Positions 52,076-59,555 of a stretch of DNA of 64,000 nt are shown here, in pieces. This DNA comes from Bacteroidota bacterium (lineage in GTDB: Bacteria; Bacteroidota; Bacteroidia; Chitinophagales; LD1): the NCBI GenBank assembly GCA_947475165.1, contig CANJLD010000004.1:122824-186823 (forward strand). The letters are read 5' to 3'. Position 1 is the stretch's first letter; the number at the start of each line of letters is the position of its first letter. The notes beneath the pieces are model-generated. The model had not been told where the DNA came from. It did no database searches and saw only the letters and a program-made list of their open reading frames with translations. The translations under genes and the position numbers were made by a program.

Positions 52076-52645
52076 TTGGCAATAGTTCAACGCCCTTTTA
52101 CTCCCCGCTTTGGCAGAGCACCTTTTAAAAAAGAAGCCGAGCATAAAATCAACGATAAAATACGCGCCTTAGAGGTAAGACTTGTAGGCGAGAATATTAC
52201 CCCCGGACTTTTCAGCACCAAGGCAGCTATTGAAATGGCTGTTGAGTTAGGTCTTGACCTGGTGGAGATTTCTCCTAATGCTGTTCCACCGGTTTGTAAG
52301 ATTGTTGACTACAACAAATTTCTTTACGAGAAAAAGAGAAAGGAAAAAGAAATAAAAGCACACGCTAAGAAAGTGGAAGTGAAAGAAATTCGCTTTACAC
52401 CTAATACCGATGAGCATGATGTGGAGTTTAAGGCAAAACATGCCGAGAACTTTTTGAAAGACGGAAACAAGGTTCGCACATTTGTAATGTTTAAAGGTCG
52501 CGCTATTGTGTTTAAAGAGCGCGGAGAGCTTTTGCTTCTTCAGTTTGCTGACCGTTTAAAAGATGTTGCTACCGTAGAGCAGCTTCCTGCTTTGGAAGGA
52601 AAGAAAATGTTTATGACGCTTGCTCCTAAGGGAAAGAAGAAATAA
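52076..52645 (+). CDS. infC: Translation initiation factor IF-3
   Basis: A 189-residue initiation factor that keeps 30S subunits free and checks the start codon. N-domain HKINDKIRALEVRLVGEN and LDLVEISPNAVPPVCKIVDY, linker rich in Lys/Glu, C-domain VEVKEIRFTPNTDEHD and KVRTFVMFKGRAIVFKERGE. No ATG is present at the 5' end; the only suitable start is TTG at 52076. infC genes often use a poor start codon, which lets IF-3 limit its own synthesis, so this is likely regulatory. A terminator follows, and no ribosomal protein genes (rpmI, rplT) come next, unlike the common order. Confidence 0.95.
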   Translation: MAIVQRPFTPRFGRAPFKKEAEHKINDKIRALEVRLVGENITPGLFSTKAAIEMAVELGLDLVEISPNAVPPVCKIVDYNKFLYEKKRKEKEIKAHAKKVEVKEIRFTPNTDEHDVEFKAKHAENFLKDGNKVRTFVMFKGRAIVFKERGELLLLQFADRLKDVATVEQLPALEGKKMFMTLAPKGKKK

Positions 52646-52666
52646 ATTTTAGAGATATTCAGAATT

Positions 52667-52698
52667 AAAAAGCCTCCCGATTTATCGGGAGGCTTTTT
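52667..52698 (+). terminator. Intrinsic terminator
   Basis: AAAAAGCCTCCCGAT pairs with ATCGGGAGGCTTTTT around a two-base spacer, followed by T. Confidence 0.92.
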
Positions 52699-52788
52699 TG
52701 TTCCTACATCACTACTTCGGTTATCCATTTGCAATAACATCCCGCTTTGGCATAAATTCATATTTTTAAATCTAATCAAGAAGATGAA

Positions 52789-54477
52789 ATGAGCGGACGA
52801 GAATATAAGCCAAGCGATTACCCCCTGCCGTATGTCACCGAAAATTTGCGCGACTGGCCCATCTATAAATTAACAGAGCACAAAGAAGATTTCGTAGCCG
52901 AAGTAAAGCTTCGGGTTAAGGAAAAGATAAAGGCGCGTTTCAATAGCGAAAAACTGTTGCGCGAAGAACTGGCAAAAGTGCTTTATCAGGAACGTATCCG
53001 ACTGACCGAAAAGCCCTGGAAGGCAGACCCAAAAGATGAACGCACATTCTGGAACAGCATTAAAAGCAAACTAATTCAGATAGAGCAGATAGAAGACAAC
53101 TCGCCTATCAACGAAGAACACCTGCTGGAAGAAATAATTGACCGTTATACCAATGAAATTGTGGGAGAGTTTGACCCCGGTGCATTCAGTTTTGCCCGTG
53201 CTATTCTTCCTCAGTTTTTCGGTCGCATTTTAGCAGCTGCTCCGGGCAAGTGGTTTAAAACCATTGCCGGCAACGTGCGCACTATTCACGAAAAAATTCC
53301 TCTTACCGGAGATATTGAAAAGATTCGAAACCTCTCCGCTAAAGGAACGGTGATTGTTGTGCCTACTCACTTCAGCAATATGGATTCCATCATGGTGGGC
53401 TGGCTATTGAACGAAATGGGTTTGCCTGCTTTTACGTATGGTGCGGGTTTGAATCTTTTCAGCATTGGTCTTCTCTCTTATTTTATGAGCCGCCTGGGGG
53501 CTTACAAAGTTGACCGCAGAAAAAAGAATACCGTTTATCTTGAAACCTTGAAAATGTATTCCACCGTTGCCATACAACGCGGTGCACACAGCATCTTCTT
53601 TCCGGGCGGAACCCGTTCGCGCTCCGGTCATATTGATAGAAAACTAAAACTTGGTTTGCTCGGCACAGCTTTGGAAACACAGAAGCTGCATTACAAAAAT
53701 TTCACAGAGGAAACGGCACCTAAGATTTATGTAGTGCCTTGCATTATCAATTATCACTTTGTGCTCGAAGCACAATCGCTGATTAATGACTACCTGAAAG
53801 AAACCGGCAAAGAAAGATTCTATAAAGAGAATGATGAATACTCTACTTCCTTTAAGTTGATTCGTTTCATGCTGAAGTTCTTCTCTGCTTCATCATCTCT
53901 CTCTGTTTCGTTTGGCGAAGTAATGGACGTACTCGGCAACAAAGTAGATGAGGAAGGAAACAGCTACAACCATTTAGGACAGAAGATTAACGTGAAGAAC
54001 TACTTCGTTACTAATGGCGAATTAAAAGATGATGAGCAGCGCGATGCGGAATACACTAAAATTCTGGGCGAACGCATTGTAGATAATTACTATCGCTACA
54101 ACGTAGTACTCACCAGTCACCTGATTTGTTTTACCCTGTTTGAACTCATCAAGAAAAAATACAAAGGATACGACCTCTTCACCTTACTCCGCACACCGGC
54201 AGAAGATGTTTCGTTACCTTATGCAGAAGTAGTAGATGCCGTGTCAAGAGTGAAGGAAAGATTGAAAGAAATGCAGGAACAGGGCGAAGTGCTGATATCA
54301 CCGGAACTACGTTGGAACATTGACAAGATTATTGAGCATGGTATGAAGAACATCAACCTGTATCATACGGCTTCGCCACTTACTAAAAACGGAGAGTTTA
54401 TGGGCAGTGAAGATTTGAAACTGCTTTACTATTATCATAACCGCTTGGATGGTTACGGGTTGGAGAAATACATTTGA
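52789..54477 (+). CDS. PlsB-like glycerol-3-phosphate/lysophosphatidate acyltransferase
   Basis: A 562-residue protein of the large acyltransferase type. An N-terminal helical region (1-190) precedes the acyltransferase domain: THFSNMDSIMVGW (HxxxxD) near residue 195, GAYKVDRRKKNTVYLE, FFPGGTRSRSG (acceptor binding) and VPCIINYHFVLEA. The extra C-terminal part (about 380-562) is typical of PlsB-like proteins. It would start phospholipid synthesis by acylating glycerol 3-phosphate. The gene gpsA, which makes glycerol 3-phosphate, follows after the inserted four-helix-bundle element, so the two once were neighbours. Confidence 0.85.
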   Translation: MSGREYKPSDYPLPYVTENLRDWPIYKLTEHKEDFVAEVKLRVKEKIKARFNSEKLLREELAKVLYQERIRLTEKPWKADPKDERTFWNSIKSKLIQIEQIEDNSPINEEHLLEEIIDRYTNEIVGEFDPGAFSFARAILPQFFGRILAAAPGKWFKTIAGNVRTIHEKIPLTGDIEKIRNLSAKGTVIVVPTHFSNMDSIMVGWLLNEMGLPAFTYGAGLNLFSIGLLSYFMSRLGAYKVDRRKKNTVYLETLKMYSTVAIQRGAHSIFFPGGTRSRSGHIDRKLKLGLLGTALETQKLHYKNFTEETAPKIYVVPCIINYHFVLEAQSLINDYLKETGKERFYKENDEYSTSFKLIRFMLKFFSASSSLSVSFGEVMDVLGNKVDEEGNSYNHLGQKINVKNYFVTNGELKDDEQRDAEYTKILGERIVDNYYRYNVVLTSHLICFTLFELIKKKYKGYDLFTLLRTPAEDVSLPYAEVVDAVSRVKERLKEMQEQGEVLISPELRWNIDKIIEHGMKNINLYHTASPLTKNGEFMGSEDLKLLYYYHNRLDGYGLEKYI

Positions 54478-54911
54478 TTTTGGATTTTGGAAGTATGATT
54501 TTGGATTGAAATACAAAACACTTTCATCATGAATGAGAAAGATTTAAAAATCAGGACTAAAAATTTTGCATTGGCTGTTATAAAATTTGTTGGAGTCTTA
54601 CCTTACAGTATTGTAAACAGAAATTTAGGAGACCAATTACTAAGGTCATCCACATCTGTATCAGCAAACTATCGGGCTGCTTGCAGAGGCCGTTCAAAAG
54701 CCGAGTTCATAGCTAAACTTGGAATATGTGAAGAAGAGGCAGACGAAGCACTGCACTGGCTTGAGTTATTTATTGAATCGGGAATAGCTGATACAGAGGC
54801 TATTCAGCAATTAAAAAAAGAGGCTAATGAATTGACCTCCATTTTTGCTGCGTCAATAAAAACTTCAAGAGCTAACCTTCAATCCAAAATCATACTTCCA
54901 AAATCCAAAAT
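54477..54911. mobile_element. 435-bp four-helix-bundle element with perfect 34-bp inverted ends
   Basis: Positions 54477-54510 and 54878-54911 are exact complements over 34 bp (AATCCAAAATCATACTTCC is the core of the right arm). The arms are themselves heptamer arrays (ATTTTGG, ATTTTGG, AAGTATG, ATTTTGG). Between them lies one gene of the 23S rRNA intervening-sequence/four-helix-bundle family. The left end begins at the last base of the upstream stop codon and the right end is 10 bp from the gpsA ATG. No transposase is present, so movement would need a factor from elsewhere. Known: this gene family is found within rRNA intervening sequences with long stems. Confidence 0.65.
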
Positions 54912-54924
54912 TCAGCAGGCATGA
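54529..54924 (+). CDS. Four-helix-bundle protein (23S rRNA intervening sequence family)
   Basis: A 131-residue helical protein with the family pattern RTKNFALAVIKFVGVLPYS, LGDQLLRSSTSVSANYRAAC, RGRSKAEFIAKLGICEEEAD and EALHWLELFIESG. The family (IVS-encoded S23-type or bAvd-like) forms pentameric basic barrels; the role of free-standing copies is unknown. The last 15 residues (SKIILPKSKIQQA region) are encoded by the right inverted repeat of the element. Its stop overlaps the gpsA start by four bases (ATGA), so gpsA may now depend on its translation. Confidence 0.88.
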   Translation: MNEKDLKIRTKNFALAVIKFVGVLPYSIVNRNLGDQLLRSSTSVSANYRAACRGRSKAEFIAKLGICEEEADEALHWLELFIESGIADTEAIQQLKKEANELTSIFAASIKTSRANLQSKIILPKSKIQQA

Positions 54925-55964
54925 GCAAGGTAAACCCCGTAGGCGTAATAGGAGCAGGAAGTTTTGGCGCAGCAATTGCAAATTTGCTGGCAGAAAACGG
55001 ACCGGTGCTTTTGTATGAACGCAATGTTGAAACAAAAGAACAAATGAAGCGCGAACGCAAAGTGCGCGGTTTCGATTTGCATTCCAATATACAGTTAGCT
55101 GATTCATTGGAGCAGGTAGCGTCCAGTTGCTATCTCATTTTTCCGGCTGTGCCTTCGCAGTTTTTCAAGAGCATGATTATTGATTTTTCGCCTTATCTGC
55201 GACCTGACCATATCATGATTCATACCACCAAAGGTTTGCACTGCGAGTTTGATATTGATACGGCCGATGCAAAAACAATCCGCTTAAAGGATATTAAAAC
55301 CATGAGCGAATTGATTTTGCAGGAAACAGGAATTGTGCGTGTAGGCAGCATTGCCGGTCCTAATCTTGCATTGGAGTTAATGGAGAAGCAACCGGCAGCC
55401 ACAGTTGTAGCCAGTCGCTTTGACGAAGTGATACGCGAAGGAATAGCAGCTTTAAAGAGCGAACGGTTCCGCGTTTACGGCACGCGCGAAATTTTAGGTA
55501 TTGAGTTAACCGGTGTGCTGAAAAATTATGTAGCACTTGCATCCGGTGCTATGAGCGGTTTGGGTTATGGCGAAAATGTTCGCGCTATGCTTATTACAAG
55601 AGGTATGGCAGAGATGATTTATATCGGTCATGCGCTTGGTGCTAACAAACGTTCTTTCCTTGGCATGGCTGGTGTTGGCGATTTAATTGCTACCTGTTCT
55701 TCTCCTAAATCAAGAAACTATGCCGTTGGTTATCGCATTGCAAAAGGCGAAAAACTTCCTGAGATTCTTGCTTCGCTGGGTGAGGTAGCAGAAGGAATAC
55801 GCACACTCAAAATTGGAAAACTGATTGTTGACCACACCGGTGTAAGCGCACCGCTGCTTCAAATTATTTACAAAGTTGTGTTCGAAGAACTGCCTATGGA
55901 GCAAGCCGTTAAACTGCTGATGCGCTATCCGGTAACTGCTGATGCAGAGTATCTCGATTTATAA
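54921..55964 (+). CDS. gpsA: Glycerol-3-phosphate dehydrogenase [NAD(P)+]
   Basis: A 347-residue cytosolic enzyme that reduces dihydroxyacetone phosphate to sn-glycerol 3-phosphate for phospholipids. NAD(P) loop GVIGAGSFGAAIANLLAENG, TKGLHCEFD-like THTTKGL region, GPNLALELMEKQPAATVV, catalytic lysine in ELTGVLKNYVALASGAMSG and the C-terminal LGEVAEGIRTLK, all in the order of the GpsA family. Functionally linked to the acyltransferase just upstream of the inserted element. A nested palindromic repeat follows. Confidence 0.95.
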   Translation: MSKVNPVGVIGAGSFGAAIANLLAENGPVLLYERNVETKEQMKRERKVRGFDLHSNIQLADSLEQVASSCYLIFPAVPSQFFKSMIIDFSPYLRPDHIMIHTTKGLHCEFDIDTADAKTIRLKDIKTMSELILQETGIVRVGSIAGPNLALELMEKQPAATVVASRFDEVIREGIAALKSERFRVYGTREILGIELTGVLKNYVALASGAMSGLGYGENVRAMLITRGMAEMIYIGHALGANKRSFLGMAGVGDLIATCSSPKSRNYAVGYRIAKGEKLPEILASLGEVAEGIRTLKIGKLIVDHTGVSAPLLQIIYKVVFEELPMEQAVKLLMRYPVTADAEYLDL

Positions 55965-55965
55965 A

Positions 55966-56109
55966 ACCCCTAAATCCCCTAAAGGGGACTTAACAGCCAA
56001 TACAAAATGCAAACAGCCGATGAAATGTTCATCGGCTGTTTGCATTTAAGCCCCCTTTAGGGGGTTTGGGGGTTTTGCCTTTCAAGTCCCCTTTAGGGGA
56101 TTTAGGGGT
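55966..56109. repeat. Nested palindromic repeat element, copy B, with extra 26-mers
   Basis: The 26-bp repeat (complement) at 55966-55991, spacer CAGCCAATACA, hairpin AATGCAAACAGCCG/CGGCTGTTTGCATT, a G-rich variant of the 26-mer at 56048-56073 and a further perfect 26-mer at 56084-56109. Relative to 39906-40012 the element is inverted and one outer arm is duplicated. Inner loop GATGAAATGTTCATC differs from that of copy A but is itself paired. Confidence 0.9.
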
Positions 56110-56115
56110 TGGATT

Positions 56116-57102
56116 TTAATACACCACCAACGCAGGTTTATTCTGCAATATCTCTTCAATCTTTACCATTACCTCATCGGTTAGTTTAGGAAGCGAGTCG
56201 TAGCATTTCAGGTTCTCCTCTAACTGCGAAACTTTGCTTGCGCCCAGAATTACGGTAGAAACATTTTTGTTTTTCAAACACCAGCAGAGCGCGAGGTGAG
56301 TAAGCGAAATACCCAACTCTTTGGAGAGCGTGTGGAGTTTCTTCACCTTCTCTACTTTCTCCATATCACCAAGCGAGCGTTCTTTCAACCACACCATTAA
56401 ATCGAAACGCGTTTTGTCGTCTTGCTTTTCGTCAAAGTATTTACCGGTCAGCAAGCCTGAAGCTAAAGGGCTCCAGATGGTTGTTCCTAATCCGAAGTTC
56501 TCGAACAGGGGCAGGTAATCTCTATCCACAAATTTGCGGTGCAGCATGTTGTATTGCGGTTGTTCCATTACCGGTGCAATCAGGTTGTGCTTTTCGCACC
56601 AGTAGTGTGCTTCGGTAATTTGCTGTGCTGTCCACTCGCTGGTTCCCCAATACAAAATTTTGCCTTGTGTAATTAAGTTGTGCATGGTCCATGCAGTTTC
56701 TGCAATAGGGGTATTTATATCCGGCCGGTGGCAGAAATACATATCTAAGTATTCTACCTGCAATCTTTTTAATGCAGCATGACAGGCCTCTACCACATGC
56801 TTGCGCATTAAGCCTCTTTGATTCTCGCGCGGGTTTGCCTGCCTTCCCCAAAAAACTTTTGACGAAACCATCCAGGTATCTCTGTCCCAATTCATCTTCT
56901 TAAGAATATTGCCCATTACAATTTCGCTTTTGCCGTGTGCGTATACTTCGGCATTGTCGAAAAAATTTACGCCTGCTTCGTAGGCTTTTATCATTAATTG
57001 TTCTGCCACATCATCGCTAATCTGATGCCCGAAGGTTACCCAACTGCCCAGTGAAAGTGCGCTTACCTGTAAACCGGATTTGCCAAGTCTTCTGTATTCC
57101 AT
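56116..57102 (-). CDS. Aldo/keto reductase, potassium-channel beta-subunit type
   Basis: A 328-residue NADPH-dependent (alpha/beta)8 reductase. The catalytic tetrad is visible: FDNAEVYAHG (Asp and Tyr), VSSKVFWG (Lys) and YFCHRPD (His). The start MEYRRLGKSGLQVSALSLG and WGTSEWTAQQI, VEQPQYNMLHR are typical of the KCNAB-like subgroup that reduces aldehydes and ketones. Length is normal. It is the last ordinary gene before the accessory region at 57.1 kb. Confidence 0.92.
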   Translation of the reverse strand: MEYRRLGKSGLQVSALSLGSWVTFGHQISDDVAEQLMIKAYEAGVNFFDNAEVYAHGKSEIVMGNILKKMNWDRDTWMVSSKVFWGRQANPRENQRGLMRKHVVEACHAALKRLQVEYLDMYFCHRPDINTPIAETAWTMHNLITQGKILYWGTSEWTAQQITEAHYWCEKHNLIAPVMEQPQYNMLHRKFVDRDYLPLFENFGLGTTIWSPLASGLLTGKYFDEKQDDKTRFDLMVWLKERSLGDMEKVEKVKKLHTLSKELGISLTHLALCWCLKNKNVSTVILGASKVSQLEENLKCYDSLPKLTDEVMVKIEEILQNKPALVVY

Positions 57103-57188
57103 GTTTTGATTTTAGATTTAAATGCAAGTGCGAATCTATAAGGATGTTTTAAATTAAGATTGATGTGGGTTCTGTCTATGCCTCGTAA

Positions 57189-57236
57189 GTTCAGTAATGG
57201 TTTTCGGCTTGGCGATGTTAGCGGTTGTTTTTTTTA
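57189..57236 (-). other. Degenerate stem-loop half site, left border of accessory region
   Basis: On the minus strand the sequence CGCTAACATCGCCAAGCCGA then AAACCATTACTGAAC lines up with CGCCAAGCCCGAAAACGTTATGGGC of the site at 61.7 kb, but the partner arm is missing and the crossover GTT has become ATT. It comes directly after the stop of a truncated VOC gene and before the aldo/keto reductase gene. Confidence 0.4.
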
Positions 57237-57239
57237 TCG

Positions 57240-57320
57240 TCATTCTTTTGATTGATACAATGCAATTCTGTTTCCTTCTGTGTCTTCAAATTCTGCAACA
57301 AGTCCTATTCCATATATAAG
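57240..57320 (-). pseudogene. C-terminal remnant of a VOC (glyoxalase-like) gene
   Basis: In the minus frame that ends with TGA at 57242-57240 the translation is YGIGLVAEFEDTEGNRIALY followed by QSKE and stop, an unmistakable VOC C-terminus with the metal-ligand glutamate strand. The rest of the gene is gone; the sequence upstream belongs to the lipoprotein gene at 57286-57585, whose last codons run out of frame through it. Confidence 0.75.
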
Positions 57321-57585
57321 AGTCACCGTCTACCGTCACGTCAACTTGGTATGTATATTCATCACCTCCTTCTGTGGTTTTTAGAATACCTGAATATTCT
57401 TTACCTCCTTTATGTAAAAGGTCAAAGCTGTTTATTGATAGGCTTATTCCATTACTAGAAGCTCTTTTCTGAAGTTCTACGTTAATATCACTTCTAACTT
57501 TTAAAGCCAATTGGTCTTTAGAAACGCCACCGTTACAAGAAATAAGAAGAACGGAAATTATTAGACTGTATAGAAATTGCTTCAT
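57286..57585 (-). CDS. Small lipoprotein with altered C-terminus
   Basis: A 99-residue lipoprotein (lipobox VLLISC, cysteine at residue 17). The mature part, LHKGGKEYSGILKTTEGGDE and YTYQVDVTVDGDSYIW, resembles small periplasmic domains found with zinc-ribbon proteins. The last residues (NRTCCRI) do not fit the pattern and are read from a VOC-gene remnant in another frame, so a deletion has fused the two genes near 57318. First of the small genes next to the left border. Confidence 0.55.
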   Translation of the reverse strand: MKQFLYSLIISVLLISCNGGVSKDQLALKVRSDINVELQKRASSNGISLSINSFDLLHKGGKEYSGILKTTEGGDEYTYQVDVTVDGDSYIWNRTCCRI

Positions 57586-57602
57586 CTCTGTTTATTTAAG
57601 GG

Positions 57603-57884
57603 TTAGTAATTTATTATTTGAAAGTTATTACATTCTTCTTGATTTATATTTGCTCTGTTTAATAAATCATTTTGTATTACATTATCAGTTGTATTTGTGT
57701 CGTAAATGTCTGTTATAGTTCTTTGTCCGACTAATTCTAAATCACCTTCATTCCAGTTGCCACGTCTTTCAAAAGGTGAAATTGTTGCAACTATGCAATT
57801 GGGAAATCTTGGGTTATTGTCTGAAATAAAGATGAAGCCAATAAATTGTCCATCACAAATTATTTTAAATTTTCTTGTGTTCAT
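57603..57884 (-). CDS. Hypothetical protein
   Basis: A 93-residue soluble protein starting MNTRKFKIICDGQFIGFIF, with a beta-rich beginning (IVATISPFERRGNWNEGDLE) and an asparagine-rich end. I recognise no family. It lies within the run of small minus-strand genes between the stem-loops, 14 bp downstream of the next gene. Confidence 0.5.
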   Translation of the reverse strand: MNTRKFKIICDGQFIGFIFISDNNPRFPNCIVATISPFERRGNWNEGDLELVGQRTITDIYDTNTTDNVIQNDLLNRANINQEECNNFQIINY

Positions 57885-57898
57885 TTTTTAAAGTTTAG

Positions 57899-58078
57899 TT
57901 AGTTATTTTCTGGTTCGTTTTCGCTATTAAGGTCTTCAAGAGTGAAACCTGGTTGTAATTTCGAAATTGTTAATTCAGTTTGATAGGCTAAGTTTTGCCA
58001 ATACTTTACTAATTCTCGAAGTTTATCAAGATTAGTTTCGTTGTTTATGTCTATTTTATTTGCTTCGCTTGGTGTCAT
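57899..58078 (-). CDS. Small hypothetical protein
   Basis: A 59-residue acidic protein starting MTPSEANKIDINNETNLDKL, probably one long helix (LDKLRELVKYWQNLAYQTEL) and an acidic tail. The frame is open from a TTG at 58099 that overlaps the upstream stop (TTGA); the ATG at 58078 is preferred. No function can be proposed. Confidence 0.45.
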   Translation of the reverse strand: MTPSEANKIDINNETNLDKLRELVKYWQNLAYQTELTISKLQPGFTLEDLNSENEPENN

Positions 58079-58095
58079 AGTGTGATATTTTAGTT

Positions 58096-58419
58096 TCAAA
58101 ATAAAAGAGATAAAATGCCCATAAATGTTCCTAAAATGCCAAAAATTAATGCAAGAATAATTTGCAATATACCGTGACCTGATGCACCTTTCGTAATGTT
58201 TATTATACCTATTACAATACCAGTAATCATAAATATAATTGGCAAAATAAATAGAGACAGGAAAACAACAATGTATCCTGCAACAACCAATTGGCTGTTT
58301 TGAATTGCAGGATACATTGCATTGCTTTTTAGTCTATTTAATGGGAAAGCACAGTGAGGGCAAGTTATTGCACTGTCGGAAACTTCCTTTCCGCAATCTG
58401 GACAGAATATTAGAGCCAT
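58096..58419 (-). CDS. Zinc-ribbon membrane protein
   Basis: A 107-residue protein: an N-terminal zinc ribbon FCPDCGKEVSDSAITCPHC (two CxxC pairs, residues 6-23), a short linker and two membrane helices (about 44-73 and 83-105). Zinc-ribbon plus membrane helices is a common small architecture with unknown role, often beside DUF4190 proteins, as here. Confidence 0.75.
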   Translation of the reverse strand: MALIFCPDCGKEVSDSAITCPHCAFPLNRLKSNAMYPAIQNSQLVVAGYIVVFLSLFILPIIFMITGIVIGIINITKGASGHGILQIILALIFGILGTFMGILSLLF

Positions 58420-58460
58420 ATTAAATGAATAAAATTAGGGGGCGAAGCCCCCTAATAAGT

Positions 58461-58712
58461 TTAAAATGATCCATTCGCTCCTTTAAACGCTCCAATCGAT
58501 GCATTTATAATAGTTGCAACAAGACCAATAATGCTTAACACAAGACCTGCTGTTGCCTGTCCTTTGTTTTCACTTTTTTGTCCGCGAACCGATTGAACAA
58601 GTCCAATTATTGAAATCGGGGCTCCAATTAAAGGAATTATCCAACCTAAAAGGGATATTATTCCTAACACTAAGCCAGCTGTAGCTGCGCCATTTTTTGT
58701 TGAGTCACTCAT
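58461..58712 (-). CDS. DUF4190 membrane protein
   Basis: An 83-residue protein made of two glycine-rich hydrophobic hairpins: TAGLVLGIISLLGWIIPLIG and TAGLVLSIIGLVATIINASI, the repeated DUF4190 pattern. Probably a small inner-membrane protein; no known function. It is the first gene behind the stem-loop at 58868-59003 when read on the minus strand. Confidence 0.8.
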   Translation of the reverse strand: MSDSTKNGAATAGLVLGIISLLGWIIPLIGAPISIIGLVQSVRGQKSENKGQATAGLVLSIIGLVATIINASIGAFKGANGSF

Positions 58713-58867
58713 AAGATGTTATTTTTTGTTTAGTTAAAAAAATTGTTGTTCGATTTTTATGACTATCGGTAAAGTCAAAGCGTAACTATCTGCAGTCACG
58801 AGGTATCAAACCAAAATGTTGGTGGTTCTCTTGTCTGTGTCATTCCGTTGTGTCGTTTTTTAAACTT

Positions 58868-59003
58868 GCCCATAACGTTTTGCAGCTACCCGAAGGGCGG
58901 GACTTTTACCACAAAACTTGATTTGAAAAACTAATGTTTGATTAACCACAAAACTGTCTTTGGAACACGAAACCCCGCCTTTTGGGTAGGTGCTGTTATG
59001 GGC
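58868..59003 (-). other. attC-like stem-loop (recombination-site candidate) C
   Basis: Outer cores GCCCATAAC (58868-58876) and GTTATGGGC (58995-59003) are perfect complements. Inner arms TACCCGAAGGGCGGG (58887-58901) and CCCGCCTTTTGGGTA (58974-58988) match at 13 of 15. A 3-base asymmetry lies between outer and inner arms. On the minus strand it begins 5 bases after the stop codon of the gene at 59009. The loop holds TTTGATTAACCACAAA, also present in the site at 61.7 kb. Layout matches integron attC sites, but the cores deviate from the proteobacterial GTTRRRY rule. Confidence 0.55.
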
Positions 59004-59008
59004 TGGGC

Positions 59009-59551
59009 TTACTTCCATTTGTGATTTTGGTCTTCAAATTCTGCTAGTGTCAAGATTATTTTGTCGTAGTGCGTAAAGTTAATTCCACCAGTAATTTTGT
59101 GTCTGTTACAGAAGTCCGTTTTGTTTTTTGCTGTAATACTTTTGTTGTCTTGAAACTTTAAATACCAAAGTAACTTTGCTTCAAATCCATAACCTTTTGC
59201 ATTAGTTGAAGATACCCAATTAAAAGCAATATCGTCCAAGTCCGTTGAATTTACAATATAACAAACAGGCTCTCCGTGAAATGTAGTTTTGCCTAATACC
59301 GATTTACTTGATTTTAAGTCAATGAATACAGCGAAATGGTTTTTACTTTTGGTAATGTTTAAATTCCAAAATGAACCGCTAAAGTTTTGTTTACTTTTAA
59401 CTTCAAACGTTAGGATTATGTTGTTATTCAGCTTAACCGAAATATCAATACCCTTTGTATTGCCCAATGTTATATACGCTTCATAACCTAATCGTTGAAG
59501 TTGACTGAAAAACCAAAATTCACCTGAAATGCCTGTTTGCTCCTTTGCCAT
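59009..59551 (-). CDS. PD-(D/E)XK-like nuclease-fold protein
   Basis: A 180-residue protein whose first half has the layout of PD-(D/E)XK nucleases: GISGEFWFFSQLQRLGYEAY (Glu in the first helix), NTKGIDISVKL (Asp) and ILTFEVKSKQ (Glu-x-Lys). The second half is unassigned. Free-standing proteins of this kind are often annotated as restriction-like or DUF4365-type. It follows the FISUMP gene by 4 bp and is immediately followed by the stem-loop at 58868-59003, so the two genes would form one cassette. Confidence 0.6.
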   Translation of the reverse strand: MAKEQTGISGEFWFFSQLQRLGYEAYITLGNTKGIDISVKLNNNIILTFEVKSKQNFSGSFWNLNITKSKNHFAVFIDLKSSKSVLGKTTFHGEPVCYIVNSTDLDDIAFNWVSSTNAKGYGFEAKLLWYLKFQDNKSITAKNKTDFCNRHKITGGINFTHYDKIILTLAEFEDQNHKWK

Positions 59552-59555
59552 TCTT

